This document shows, one piece after another, positions 6,187 through 16,563 of a stretch of 64,000 nt of DNA. A program made the translations under genes and the position numbers. Origin of the DNA: Deltaproteobacteria bacterium HGW-Deltaproteobacteria-12 (GTDB taxonomy: Bacteria > Desulfobacterota > Syntrophia > Syntrophales > Smithellaceae); the NCBI GenBank assembly GCA_002840565.1, contig PHBK01000016.1, forward strand, positions 54,250-118,249. Direction: 5' to 3'. The notes under the pieces were generated by a model, which saw only the letters and a program-made list of their open reading frames with translations, was not told the DNA's origin and did no database searches. The first letter of the stretch is position 1. Each line of letters opens with the position of its first letter.

Positions 6187-8928
6187 TTACTCTTCTTCAA
6201 ATTTTAGTCCCAATTGTTTTGATGCTTCTTTGGCAGATTTGTAAAGAGGTTTACTTTCATCAAGTGGACTACTTTCGGTAGATTTTATTTTGAACTTGAC
6301 TTCAATATCGAGCTTATTTCCACTCGTTCCAAATGGTAAAATGAAATAGTTGAATAATTCGGTGTACTGCTCTAAGGGAACTTTACCTGATACTGTAATG
6401 GATCTGAATGTTCTTATTCCATCTTCTTTTTTCTGGTTGCCTGGGGCAACATCAATAATAATATCTTCTTCATCCTTTGGAGGCTCTATTGTTATTTTTG
6501 GTATTGGTTTTAAGCTTTTATCCACCAGCCAATAGGTAACATCGGTAACATCAAAGAATGGAACATTTTCTTGTAAAAAATATTTAGTAAATATTTTACC
6601 ATCACCCGTCGCAATACAATACTCACTATTGTAGCAGTATTTCAATATGCTTTTTGCAACTGCGTCTATTCCTGTCACCATCGGCTTATCATCAAAACGA
6701 ATGAATGCTTCATAAATATCCTTTGCTCTTACTGGTTGCTCAACTGTTGGTAGAAGATTGTTGCTCTTCAATGTGCTTAAACCAACGGATTCAAGCAGCC
6801 ACTCTTCTTCTTTGAGCGCAGAAATAATGTTATCATTGATTTGACTGTCCAGTGACTCTTTGAATTGCTTTACCACCAACTTTTCAATTCCATTTTTCAC
6901 GGAATATTTCAACACAATGGAGTAGGCGGAAACCAGTGATATATCTGCCTGCTTATTGGCTTCATCAATTCTCTTTTTAATGTCATCTTTCTGCTCTTTC
7001 TCCAGTTGTGAATTATATTCTGTGCTGATTTTCTGACAAGCCAAGTAGTTTCTTAAATCTTCCTGCAATTTCGCAAAACCATTTTCTGAGCAACAGAGAA
7101 ACAACATAGTGTTTCGATAAATTCTTTCACTTTTACCTTTCTTGGTCGCTATTTTTTCAATCAATGTTTTCGCTTTGCCAGATACTTCATTAGTATTGGC
7201 TGAATATACTGGACTCATAATTACTAATGTTGGCTTCATTTGTTCAGGTATATCATCTAACGGATTTACCAGCGTGTTGAATAACTGAACTTTTTTTGTT
7301 TTTTCTGAAATACGTTTTATAATTTCTGCATTGATGTCGCTTGATTTGATGTCACCTTTTCCCTGATTGATTAAAATGTTGATGTTTGGGGTGGTGTCAA
7401 ACCAATATCTTTTTTGTCCGGTGCTGCTGTAATATAAGTAGTGTGCATTACCTTCCATGCGGTCAAGCGCACCATTAATATCGTTATGATTGAATCCTTC
7501 TGGTTTTATCATGCAAAGTTTTATCTCATCAACGCCTACACCTTTATTTTGTCCTTTTGAACCAAATGTACCCAGAAGAATTGTTGCAGCAACACCTTGC
7601 GTTATGCTGTGTTTACCTAAACCTTTTACTTCGTTGTCAATTTTAAAAGCATTGGAGGATGTTCCGGAAATGTCCGCATTGATAACAGCATCCCAACTTG
7701 CACCGTGCAGAATGGTTATCTGGCTGGTGAGTGCTTCTACATTTGAAAGCACTACATCAGAGGTGTGAATGAGAAACTGACTCCCTGTTAAATATGTTTG
7801 TCGTTTCCACAAGTCAGAAATAATTGCTGCCAAAATACGCAGCACACCACGAGTGCGCTGAAAATATGGATTGCTCGCCCAGCGTAAGCGGAACATATCA
7901 ATCAATTCAGGATGAAACGGATAAGATTTTTTCAATCTTTCCTTGTAATCAGTCTTTAAAGCATGGCTCGATATTTCAGTAAACAATGATTGATACATAA
8001 AAGAGTAGGCGGAAATTACTTCTTCTATTTCTTTTTCATCACCTAAATCTTCAAACAATCTTCTGCGCACCACTTCAAATATTTCATCATCTTCAACAGG
8101 CTTCATGTTTGCGCCAACTCTGGTAATTCTGTTTTCTAATGCGGAAAGAATTTGTGCAGAGATTGGTGATGATGCTAACTCTTGTGCGCTTGCAGGAAGT
8201 GTTGCAATTAAAACGCACTGGTCAGTTCCTGAGACTGATTCTGTCAGTTCCTGTATGAAGCTAACTGTCTGGTCGCTTAGGTTGGATACTTCCACTTTTA
8301 CAGCTGATGCACTTACACAATAATCTGCCAATTCATCAATTAGTATTAAAGCAGGCTTGCATTGTTCCAATACTTTTTTGAAAAGACCTTTCGGTGCAAC
8401 TCTTTTTTCGTCATTCACCTTGATTATTTCATACGCTTCTTTTCCACCTAATTGATATGCAAGTTCACCCCACAAAGTACGAATGGTAATGCCATTTACT
8501 TTTCTTCCTTGTGCTGGATCATTTGTGCTGTTAGTGAAGACGGCAATATTGGCTGAATCAAATTTAAGTGTCCCGGTGTGTTGCAATAATTCTTTTGTGC
8601 AGTCACTTTGGATTGCTCTATTACCCCATTTTGCCAAATGATAAAGCGAAATCAATGTATGAGTTTTGCCACCACCGAAACCCGTTTGCAAAGAGATTAC
8701 TCTGTTCTCTGCATCTTGTCCGCCGTTTAATCCATGTACTGCTCTCCTGGAAATATTCTTTAAAGCAGCGGTAAAGTATGTTTTCTGAAAAAACATATCT
8801 GGACTTGTGTATATTTCTCTGCCTGTTCCTGATGCCACTTCTGCAAGGTTGGCAGCAAAGATAGATTCATCCAGATGTCCTTCCTGAATGTCTTTATGCG
8901 GCTTTACATTTTTAAACCAGGGTTTCAT
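6187..8928 (-). CDS. DUF499 AAA+-like ATPase of a predicted defence system
   Basis: 913 residues. The N-terminal KPHKDIQEGHLDESIFAANL is diagnostic for DUF499 (COG1483). Walker A is GFGGGKTH at residues 83-90, and a Walker B-like ALILIDELADY lies near residue 195. The C-terminal 150 residues have a separate beta-rich domain after TIEPPKDEEDI. DUF499 proteins are large ATPases related to those of BREX-like systems. They are found next to DUF1156 methyltransferases and superfamily 2 helicases, as here. The gene starts 21 bp after the methyltransferase stop, so the three are one operon. It probably powers or regulates the complex, but the mechanism is not known. Confidence 0.85.
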   Translation of the reverse strand: MKPWFKNVKPHKDIQEGHLDESIFAANLAEVASGTGREIYTSPDMFFQKTYFTAALKNISRRAVHGLNGGQDAENRVISLQTGFGGGKTHTLISLYHLAKWGNRAIQSDCTKELLQHTGTLKFDSANIAVFTNSTNDPAQGRKVNGITIRTLWGELAYQLGGKEAYEIIKVNDEKRVAPKGLFKKVLEQCKPALILIDELADYCVSASAVKVEVSNLSDQTVSFIQELTESVSGTDQCVLIATLPASAQELASSPISAQILSALENRITRVGANMKPVEDDEIFEVVRRRLFEDLGDEKEIEEVISAYSFMYQSLFTEISSHALKTDYKERLKKSYPFHPELIDMFRLRWASNPYFQRTRGVLRILAAIISDLWKRQTYLTGSQFLIHTSDVVLSNVEALTSQITILHGASWDAVINADISGTSSNAFKIDNEVKGLGKHSITQGVAATILLGTFGSKGQNKGVGVDEIKLCMIKPEGFNHNDINGALDRMEGNAHYLYYSSTGQKRYWFDTTPNINILINQGKGDIKSSDINAEIIKRISEKTKKVQLFNTLVNPLDDIPEQMKPTLVIMSPVYSANTNEVSGKAKTLIEKIATKKGKSERIYRNTMLFLCCSENGFAKLQEDLRNYLACQKISTEYNSQLEKEQKDDIKKRIDEANKQADISLVSAYSIVLKYSVKNGIEKLVVKQFKESLDSQINDNIISALKEEEWLLESVGLSTLKSNNLLPTVEQPVRAKDIYEAFIRFDDKPMVTGIDAVAKSILKYCYNSEYCIATGDGKIFTKYFLQENVPFFDVTDVTYWLVDKSLKPIPKITIEPPKDEEDIIIDVAPGNQKKEDGIRTFRSITVSGKVPLEQYTELFNYFILPFGTSGNKLDIEVKFKIKSTESSPLDESKPLYKSAKEASKQLGLKFEEE

Positions 8929-8949
8929 ATTAGTCCTTGTTGTGGATTT

Positions 8950-11900
8950 TTACATGAACATTTCTTGTTGCTGTTCTTCTTTGCTCTGAACGGTTTTGCT
9001 TTCTCTGATTAAACTGTCTTTGTTGGTAAGCAAACCGAATGCTTGTTTATGGTCTTCGCTTCCTACTGGTAACACTTCACATAGCGCAGTTATTACTCGC
9101 CAAAAACTGCTTTCTGGTTGAGCTGCAACTTTTGCAATATAATTCAAAAGTGCGCTTCGAGTGTTACCTTTGTAAAGTGACATCGCTCGATGAACTTGAT
9201 CAATTAAAAAACTGGTCGCTCTATCACCTAAGTTTTTATTGGCTTGAATGCGCTGTTCAAATGTTCCGAGTGTTTGCTTGTTTCCGCTTTTGATAAGAAT
9301 GTGTTCAGTGAATAGTTCGGATACATTAATGCTTAACCCTACTCTTGAAAACTTTGCTGCATCATCAAAATCACTCTCAGCCAAGCTATATAGCTGCAAC
9401 CAACCGATATAGAATTTAGTGAAGTCATCTCCTTCAAAACCTTTGAGCAATGCATTGAAGGCACTCTCTCTTGCCATTTCCAACAGTTCTGCAACTGTTA
9501 CTTCACTGCCATCGGCTTTTTCTACTTTTTCATATTTACCAAACTCGCTTACTGCCTGACCAAAGCAAGCAGTTAATAAATCTGCTCCACGAAAACCTAA
9601 CTGGTATAATTCCTCTACTTCTCTGGTAACTGTTTTTTCTATCGCTTTTTTCACTTCTTTATATGCAGAATATCCTTTCGTCTGGTATGGACGTGCAGCG
9701 ACTGTCACTGATGAAGCCAATACTGAGCCTGATAATCCTAGTCTTCTATTTGCCATTTCAGTATCAATAGGCCAACTTCCCGTAATATTCATTTTTGATC
9801 CAAGTATCGAATTGCAAAGCGTGGTCCAGGCTTCAGTACTTTGATGTGCAAACATTATGCTTACTATATCTGAAGTTTGGAGCTCAATAGCATAAAAAAT
9901 ATCAGTTAATTTATGCTCAAAGTGCTTTTTTGCTTCATCTTTATTATTGTGATGATAATGTTTTAATGCGGTGCATTCTTCAGTTTTTGGCGTTTGAGGA
10001 GTTGCAAAATTTAAAGGGTAAATATCCGCTAAAGTTCTTTTCAACCAAGTATAAAAAAAATCACTTAGATCTGCATAAGCTATTGCGTCATAATAAGGTG
10101 GGTCTGTAATTACAGCTGTTAAATATTTGTTGGGAAATTGTGATTTGTCTCCACTACTTGCATTGTTTGAAATCGTAAAAAATGAATAATGTGATTCAGA
10201 TTCAATATATCTAATGATCCATTCTGTAGCATTATTAGCACTGCCAGATGTATGCGAAAAGGGATAACCTTCAACGTAGTCGAAAATCATTGGTATAGCT
10301 TGTTTGCCAAACAAATTGCTGATGGTTTCCCTTGAAGTATCCCATGTAATAAACATGTTTTGTTTTATAACAATACGGTCAATTAGAATACCCAAATAGG
10401 TTATTACGGATTTGCTATAGTCTTCTTCAAAGAAGCCTAAATCAATTTTTATTTGGTTCAATTTAGCAACCAGAGTTTGCAATGCAAATAATTGTCTTTT
10501 TGAAAACATAGATCCGAAAGTTTTAAAACCCCAAAAGGTAATTTTTAGGTTTTGGGAATCATTTTGAGGCATTAGTTCTGAAGGTATCTGCGATTCAGGT
10601 ATTATTTTTAGAATTGACTTCTCTGCTTCCGTCGGCAAACGATATATTTTACCATTCTCAGAATCTTCTATAACAGCTATTACTATTTCAAATGCTTTCT
10701 TTTCAAAGAATTGTTGTTTTAAAGTTTTTGTTTCCGTAAAACTGCCGCAAATTGGACATTTTAAATTTGCTCTTTGATTCCAGCCTTCCACATCACATTT
10801 GCCTTCTGTAATAATAAAGTCAATTTGTTTTCCAGTTATGATTGGGTTTAAAAATATGTTTTTTGAGTTGGTGTTTACCAAGTAAAAACTTTTTAGTAAA
10901 GGAACCTCGGCATTGCAACTTGGATTCGAGCATGTCCCAACTTTTGCCCAGATATAAGCAATTGGTTTTTCCCCTTTTTCATCAGCTGGATATAGATACC
11001 CAATTTCTTTTTCCGTTTCCGACAATAATTTCTTAGCATAAAAATTGACATCAAAAGAAAGACGGTTGCAAATGTTTACTCCAATGGCATCACCATCTTC
11101 AAACATCAAAGTTTCATTAGTGATTTTCTTCCATTCTTCCTTGCCATACAATTTCAGAAATTCCTTTTTACTATAAGTAATTGGCTTTCCATACTTCTGC
11201 GGAAATTCCAGACTCCCTTTCTGAATAATATGAGCAACAGGATTTATGTCGTTACCAAAACTTCTGCATCCTAATCTTGCTGCTTCTAATGGGATAGCTC
11301 CCCCACCAGCAAAAGGGTCAAACACTTTTGGCATCTTATCCAGAAATGCTTCACGTGCATTGTGCAGGTCTTGAGATTTCAATTTGGTGTTCTCAGTTTC
11401 AATGTGGCGGTCGGTAATACAATATAGTTCTTTTTCTGCATCTTTAATTGCTTTATAGTGTTTATCAAAATCATTGAGCAAATCTTTTGCAGAAAGCTTG
11501 TTTTGACCATTGCTGCTATTGTGCGAAACCCAAATGAGCTTCCGAGCTTTGTTAATAATGACTTCATTGTTTTTGTTATCCCACTTAATTAAACTGTACT
11601 CGTTTAACAGGTCTTTTGCCGACGTTTTCTCACCAAGTTTTGTGTATTTATCTGAGAATTTTCCAATAAACATCATTAACCGGTTGCGCAGATTATCCTC
11701 CATCTTGTCAATGGCTGCTGTGTAAGGAATATTATCATAGGGTTTGTAAGCATTTTTATCTATTCCTTGTTCATTCAAAGGAATTTTTGCACTTCCTAAT
11801 AGAATTTCAACTGCATTACGAAATGCTTGCGGACAATTTTCGTCTAATGGGTCGGGAACTAAGCTGGCAAATACTACTGCACGACAAACTGGCAAAGGTC

Positions 11901-12024
11901 TCCTTGCCCACCACAAATGAAGTGTGGAAATATGTCCGTGACGAATGGATTTATCTCTAACGCTTTCAGCGGATATTTCCTTTATGGGCATTGCTACTTC
12001 AATAAGTTTTTTTGGTTCTGTCAT
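8950..12024 (-). CDS. DUF1156 adenine-specific DNA methyltransferase
   Basis: 1024 residues. The N-terminal DUF1156 signature is clear (KLIEVAMPIKEI, then IRHGHISTLHLWWARRPLP). The SAM-binding motif DPFAGGGAIPLEA and the catalytic ITDPPYYDAIAYADL (DPPY) define an N6-adenine or N4-cytosine methylase. Two zinc-ribbon CxxC pairs lie between them (CSNPSC and CPICGS). The start chosen overlaps the helicase stop by four bases (ATGA), implying translational coupling; the ATG eight codons upstream is less likely. COG1743 enzymes of this type occur in defence islands with DUF499. It would mark host DNA or form part of a methylation-linked defence complex. Confidence 0.9.
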   Translation of the reverse strand: MTEPKKLIEVAMPIKEISAESVRDKSIRHGHISTLHLWWARRPLPVCRAVVFASLVPDPLDENCPQAFRNAVEILLGSAKIPLNEQGIDKNAYKPYDNIPYTAAIDKMEDNLRNRLMMFIGKFSDKYTKLGEKTSAKDLLNEYSLIKWDNKNNEVIINKARKLIWVSHNSSNGQNKLSAKDLLNDFDKHYKAIKDAEKELYCITDRHIETENTKLKSQDLHNAREAFLDKMPKVFDPFAGGGAIPLEAARLGCRSFGNDINPVAHIIQKGSLEFPQKYGKPITYSKKEFLKLYGKEEWKKITNETLMFEDGDAIGVNICNRLSFDVNFYAKKLLSETEKEIGYLYPADEKGEKPIAYIWAKVGTCSNPSCNAEVPLLKSFYLVNTNSKNIFLNPIITGKQIDFIITEGKCDVEGWNQRANLKCPICGSFTETKTLKQQFFEKKAFEIVIAVIEDSENGKIYRLPTEAEKSILKIIPESQIPSELMPQNDSQNLKITFWGFKTFGSMFSKRQLFALQTLVAKLNQIKIDLGFFEEDYSKSVITYLGILIDRIVIKQNMFITWDTSRETISNLFGKQAIPMIFDYVEGYPFSHTSGSANNATEWIIRYIESESHYSFFTISNNASSGDKSQFPNKYLTAVITDPPYYDAIAYADLSDFFYTWLKRTLADIYPLNFATPQTPKTEECTALKHYHHNNKDEAKKHFEHKLTDIFYAIELQTSDIVSIMFAHQSTEAWTTLCNSILGSKMNITGSWPIDTEMANRRLGLSGSVLASSVTVAARPYQTKGYSAYKEVKKAIEKTVTREVEELYQLGFRGADLLTACFGQAVSEFGKYEKVEKADGSEVTVAELLEMARESAFNALLKGFEGDDFTKFYIGWLQLYSLAESDFDDAAKFSRVGLSINVSELFTEHILIKSGNKQTLGTFEQRIQANKNLGDRATSFLIDQVHRAMSLYKGNTRSALLNYIAKVAAQPESSFWRVITALCEVLPVGSEDHKQAFGLLTNKDSLIRESKTVQSKEEQQQEMFM

Positions 12025-15000
12025 AATGTTGCTACTTTCTGTTTCCATTCTGCCATTGGCAGAAAATATTGAACACCCTTTGTTTTTCTTTCAAACTTTA
12101 ATGCACTTGTGGGATTCTGAATGCGGTGCAATTCTGGAATGCTTTTGCAATTCATTACAATGTAAAGCCATGCAGTATTTCCCAGCTGCGCTAGGCGGTT
12201 CATTTCATTTTCTGAAAGCATCACACTTCCGTCATCTGCACTTCTGCCTTTCACTTCAATGTATCTTTTTATTTCTTCTGGACTGATGCTGCGTATGTCA
12301 AACCCTTCATTATTGGCTGATACATCCGTTGGTTTCCACCCTGAACTTATTTCATACTGCACTGCAACTTCCATTGCTATGGCTTCTGCTTCGTCATCAC
12401 GACTCATACCGTAATGACTTTTATACTCTACTTGTGAAAGTGGTACAACAAAAGCACAACCGAGCACTTCAGGAGCTTTGGGATTAAGCTGCACCATAAG
12501 TTCCAAATTATCCAAACGATCTTTCTTTTTGCGAATGAGTTCGGTAATGCGCTGCTGTTTCTTCAATATTTTATCTTGTGCCTTCATATCGCCTAGAAGA
12601 ACTTTTCCTTGTAGTTCTTGAATTTGTGATTGCAGATCCATTATTACTTGAGTGAAAGCAGATTCTAAATATTTTTTCCTATCGGAAGTATCTTTCTGCA
12701 CATGGGTTTTGGTGTCTTCAAATTGTTTTTCAGTAATGTTTGCAAAACTCCATTGAACTACTTCATCATTACTAACTTGCTCTTGAGGAGCAATGGGTTT
12801 AGTAAATTCTGCTGGCGCATGAAGGTCAATAAACTTTGCGGGAGAAGTAAGATGAAATGTCTTGGTTGCTGACTGGCAAACTGTTATCAATCTTTCGTCC
12901 GCAACGCTGTCATTTCTTTTGCTTTCTCTGTTATCTACAATTTGTGATTTAACAAAAAAAGCAAAATATTGTTCTTTGTCGTCTGGTGAAATCAACACAG
13001 TACCTTTGAGCATATCTTCACGATACTGATTGCGAACAACATTTATTAAACTGTCAAACACCGGATTTCCGGGATTTATGTAATGCACCTTGCCTAAATC
13101 GCCAATCATTGAATACTCTAAAAATACCTGCTTATCAAAACAGAAGAGAATTTGGCGGAGAGTATCGGCAACGATATTGTATGCATTGCGAAGTTCCTGT
13201 GTGATAACTTCTGGCATATTATCAATGCGAAAGATATTTGGTCTTATCTCTGTGAAATTGCCACCCAACTGTTTGAATGCTTTTTCAAAAAATAAGCGAA
13301 TGTAAATAGGCTGCAAGCGTTTTTCATCAGAATTTTCTTTCAGTATCCGTGCATCTTTATAGTCAACAGTGCTGTGAGCTAATTTTTGCTTCTGCTCCAT
13401 TATTTTTGCTTTTACTTTTTCCTCAGTAATTTCATCTATCGCTTTTGTATAGGAATTTTCCCGACCTTCAAATATTGCTTGGATTATGTCATCCATACCA
13501 ATATTTTCCAACACATCTTGGATGACATCGTACACACGGTCATCTCCAATGCCTTCACGAATGACGTCTAATTTTGTAAGTAATTTTTCTAATACTTTTC
13601 CTTCCTTGGTGTTGCTTGCTACCATATTGAACACAAGCACATCTTGCTTTTGTCCGTAGCGGTGTATTCTACCCATGCGTTGTTCAAGTCGGTTAGGATT
13701 CCATGGTATGTCCCAATTGATAAGCAAGCGGCAAAACTGCAAGTTGATACCTTCGCCAGCCGCATCAGTACCAATAAGTATTTGAGTGTCTGGTTTTGCA
13801 AATGCCCATTGTGCTTCTCTACGTTCATCTACTGTTTTTCCCCCATGAATGGTTACTACCTTATAACCACCACTTTTCGTGAGCCGTTCTTCCAAGTAAA
13901 GCAATGTGTCTTTGTGTTCGGTGAAGATTACCAGTTTTTCTCCTTGTTCTAGAACACCATTTGACTTCAGCAATTCCTGCAATTCCTGAAACTTTTTTTC
14001 TTCCTGTTTTCGGTTGTAAAGCGTTTGAGCCATGTCAAACAACTTCTTAACTTCATTTGCTTCCTGCTGTATTTCCTGCAAGCTCGTGGCAGTAGTAAAA
14101 AGTTTGAATTTGCGAGGGTCTGATAAGATATTATCTAAAGCATCTCTTTCGTCATCTTCCAGGTCTTCATATTCCACGATATTATCAACATCAAAACCTT
14201 CCAACTTATGCCGCTGACTCCAGAGATTTGGATTTTTATTGACTTCATCAACTATGCCCTGCAATGCTTTCCATCTGCGCTCCAAAGTATTTTTGATGGC
14301 GAAGATTGAACTCACCAGCCTGCGTTGCATTACAGTAAGGGCGAGAGATACATGGATGTTCTTGGTTTCAGAGGCTTCTTCTTTTCTCTTAGTAAGGTAT
14401 TGGGTTACTGCGTCATACAATTCTTTTTCTTCGGGTGTAAGCTGATAAGCAACTGTTTTTGTGAAACGGTTTTTGAATAGAGGCTTCCCTTGCCAATCTT
14501 TCATATCCTCTTTCAATCTGCGGATAAAAAACTTATTTATACCATTGTGTTCTATTTCCTTTACACGTGTTGACGCAATTTCATTTGTTGCAAAAATATC
14601 TTCATCAAGCAGCTGCAATAATTTTTTGAAAGTATCAACTCTTCCCCTGTGCGGTGTTGCCGTGAGTAATAAAATGTGTTCACATTGTTGTGACAGAACT
14701 TGCGCAGCTTTATAACGCAGTGATAAATACTGTTTGTTGCCATAATCATAAGCTGATAATTTGTGGCATTCATCAAACACAATCAAGTCCCAATGAGAAT
14801 TACTGGCAACATTCAAAACATCTTCACGGAGAATGAAATCTATAGAAGTAATAATGCGTTGTGCTGTGTGAAACACATTTGGGTCTGAGGAAAACAAACT
14901 GCGATTGACTAATGTAAAAGGGATATTAAATTTCACTGCCAGTTCATCTTCCTGCCACTGCTTCGTTAGCCCCCCCGGAGTAACAATTAATACTCTTTCT

Positions 15001-15443
15001 ACCAAGCCACGCATCATTAGTTCTTTAATGAGCAAGCCAGTCATAATTGTTTTACCAGCGCCAGTGTCATCGGCTAAAAGGAAACGAATTTTTGGAAGTG
15101 GTAAAAGGAACTTGTAAACAGCTTCTACTTGATGCGGTAATGGGTCAACGATACTGCAATTAACTGCGAACAATGGGTCAAACTGATAAGCGGAGTTGAT
15201 GCGTTCTGCCTCCGCAAACAATGCAAACTTTACAGGGTCTCCCTTGAAATTGAATGTGCCTTCTTCTGTCAGAATTTCCAGGGCTTGAAATTCATCTGAA
15301 GAAATTACTTTGGTATTGGCACGATTTGTATTTACTCCTGTGAAAGAAATAGAAAAACTATTCCCCAACTTCTGTACTTTATTAACGATGACTGGTTCGG
15401 TAGGAATAAGATTTTTAACAATTTGTCCTGATTGTATTGTCAT
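12021..15443 (-). CDS. Snf2/SF2 helicase with C-terminal DUF3883-like nuclease fold
   Basis: 1140 residues. The first gene of the operon. The helicase core has Walker A LADDTGAGKTIM (about residue 120), DECH box LIVFDECHKLSA, motif III LLTATPHRG, and motif VI EQRMGRIHRYGQ. A helical insert and spacer follow. The C-terminal ~130 residues (GFDIRSIS, then RYIEVKGRS, then a long WLYIVMNC strand) match DUF3883, a PD-(D/E)XK-like fold, with D and E-V-K at the expected spacing. DISARM DrmD-like helicases and related defence proteins share this layout. It probably translocates on DNA as the recognition or effector part of the system. Confidence 0.88.
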   Translation of the reverse strand: MTIQSGQIVKNLIPTEPVIVNKVQKLGNSFSISFTGVNTNRANTKVISSDEFQALEILTEEGTFNFKGDPVKFALFAEAERINSAYQFDPLFAVNCSIVDPLPHQVEAVYKFLLPLPKIRFLLADDTGAGKTIMTGLLIKELMMRGLVERVLIVTPGGLTKQWQEDELAVKFNIPFTLVNRSLFSSDPNVFHTAQRIITSIDFILREDVLNVASNSHWDLIVFDECHKLSAYDYGNKQYLSLRYKAAQVLSQQCEHILLLTATPHRGRVDTFKKLLQLLDEDIFATNEIASTRVKEIEHNGINKFFIRRLKEDMKDWQGKPLFKNRFTKTVAYQLTPEEKELYDAVTQYLTKRKEEASETKNIHVSLALTVMQRRLVSSIFAIKNTLERRWKALQGIVDEVNKNPNLWSQRHKLEGFDVDNIVEYEDLEDDERDALDNILSDPRKFKLFTTATSLQEIQQEANEVKKLFDMAQTLYNRKQEEKKFQELQELLKSNGVLEQGEKLVIFTEHKDTLLYLEERLTKSGGYKVVTIHGGKTVDERREAQWAFAKPDTQILIGTDAAGEGINLQFCRLLINWDIPWNPNRLEQRMGRIHRYGQKQDVLVFNMVASNTKEGKVLEKLLTKLDVIREGIGDDRVYDVIQDVLENIGMDDIIQAIFEGRENSYTKAIDEITEEKVKAKIMEQKQKLAHSTVDYKDARILKENSDEKRLQPIYIRLFFEKAFKQLGGNFTEIRPNIFRIDNMPEVITQELRNAYNIVADTLRQILFCFDKQVFLEYSMIGDLGKVHYINPGNPVFDSLINVVRNQYREDMLKGTVLISPDDKEQYFAFFVKSQIVDNRESKRNDSVADERLITVCQSATKTFHLTSPAKFIDLHAPAEFTKPIAPQEQVSNDEVVQWSFANITEKQFEDTKTHVQKDTSDRKKYLESAFTQVIMDLQSQIQELQGKVLLGDMKAQDKILKKQQRITELIRKKKDRLDNLELMVQLNPKAPEVLGCAFVVPLSQVEYKSHYGMSRDDEAEAIAMEVAVQYEISSGWKPTDVSANNEGFDIRSISPEEIKRYIEVKGRSADDGSVMLSENEMNRLAQLGNTAWLYIVMNCKSIPELHRIQNPTSALKFERKTKGVQYFLPMAEWKQKVATL

Positions 15444-15842
15444 TTCTTAACCATTAATTTATATTTTTAAATTATAAACACTCATTATTACCCAATACAT
15501 GCTGTTTTTAGAGACTCGTGAGAAATATTTTGTATGCTTTTTTTATTAGATCGTTTTTACGATATTTATACTGATTTCTATTATCTCTGCTTAACGTTCG
15601 GATTAACTTTTCAGTCATAATGCTTTGTAAGATTGCATACTTTTAATAATCCGTCAATCAACGCTTTCGGTAAAGAAAGCCTTAAATGTTAAAAGTATAT
15701 TTTAATAAAATATGCATTGCGGAAACAATTTTTATTTTTATGAAAATATTTCTCCTAACACCTTCAATTTATCAGAAGTGGGCAGACGTCAGAATTGATG
15801 ATTACTATTTGAAAAGAACACACGTCTCAGCCAAAGCCAGCT
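15444..15842. other. AT-rich spacer upstream of the defence operon
   Basis: This 400-bp stretch separates the defence operon from the cassette array and must hold the operon promoter. It contains repeat element A (below). I see no gene in it. Confidence 0.5.
15695..15762 (-). repeat. AT-rich two-hairpin element, copy A
   Basis: Read on the minus strand, it starts GTTAGGAGAAATATTTTC and ends in a perfect hairpin, ATATTTTA-T-TAAAATAT. It is one of four diverged copies (also at 18304, 20047 and 22586). It lies about 250 bp upstream of the helicase start. The upstream 60 bp also align with copy D. Confidence 0.65.
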
Positions 15843-16493
15843 TTATCGGCGATTGGCTACACCCGATGGTTGGACCGGTACAATTTCGCCCCTTTCAATG
15901 ACCGTAAGACCCAAAGAATGGAGCATCGGGCGGACGATCAAATCAAACACAGCCACGGATACCTCCATAGCCATCACCGCATCTGGCTTGCTACACGTAT
16001 CTCCCTTGTGTATTATGTTGTTTCGTACATCTTGAAGTTTCTTGCACTCATCGAGGAGTCTTTGTACGGACCTTTCTCGCTTAATGTCTTTGATATTAAT
16101 CTTCGCTAGATTCCAGAACAGGTCTGATAGCAGCCCTTCATAGCGAGCAAATCCGCTTTGCCCCAGCGCATATTTCACAATGATGTCGGCCATCGGCTCA
16201 TGATGAACCAAGCCATAAACAACGGGTTTAAGCAATGCTGACTTTAACAGAAGCTCTATTGCTGACACGAAGAATACGAGAGCCGGAGTCTCTTGCTCCA
16301 AATGTAACAGGGTTTTCCCTAGCTGAAGTGAGTCCACTGCCGGTCTCATAACAAAAGATGATTTTATGTAAAATGAACGTAAGCGCTCCTCCGTAAACTC
16401 AGAAATAGCTTGCTCCCTGTGCTCGGGGTATAATTCTTTGTCCATCTGATCATAGAATTCATCCATTGCCGCATCATGTTCATCGTAGCTCAT
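15843..16493 (-). CDS. HEPN-like protein, gene cassette
   Basis: 216 residues, all-helical by composition. The C-terminal half carries Arg157-Asn-Asn-Ile-Ile-His162, the R-x4-H motif of HEPN ribonuclease or toxin domains, preceded by a long helix (RLLDECKKLQDV). The N-terminal part has a second helical repeat with the pattern ALVFFVSAIELLLKSALL. HEPN proteins often act as RNases in abortive-infection or toxin-antitoxin systems. The start codon lies 11 bp after the cassette boundary (GTTGGAC) with an AGAGGG site. No convincing attC follows the gene, so it may be the worn end of the array. Activity is inferred from the motif only. Confidence 0.6.
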   Translation of the reverse strand: MSYDEHDAAMDEFYDQMDKELYPEHREQAISEFTEERLRSFYIKSSFVMRPAVDSLQLGKTLLHLEQETPALVFFVSAIELLLKSALLKPVVYGLVHHEPMADIIVKYALGQSGFARYEGLLSDLFWNLAKINIKDIKRERSVQRLLDECKKLQDVRNNIIHKGDTCSKPDAVMAMEVSVAVFDLIVRPMLHSLGLTVIERGEIVPVQPSGVANRR

Positions 16494-16503
16494 ATTCCCT
16501 CTG

Positions 16504-16559
16504 GTCCAACGACGAAATCAGCCGGGGCGCAGCGATCGGCTGATTTGATCTTGTTGGAT
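16504..16559 (-). other. Integron attC site (cassette recombination site)
   Basis: In the direction of the genes it reads R'' ATCCAAC at one end and R' GTTGGAC at the other. Both fit the RYYYAAC/GTTRRRY consensus. Between them is a 10-bp perfect stem (AAATCAGCCG with CGGCTGATTT) with extra unpaired bases outside it, the imperfect palindrome expected of attC. It lies 5 bp after the stop of the PD-(D/E)XK gene and 11 bp before the start of the HEPN gene. A GTTGGAT heptamer complementary to R'' begins the PD-(D/E)XK cassette at 18044-18050, as the integron model requires. Confidence 0.8.
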
Positions 16560-16563
16560 AAAT

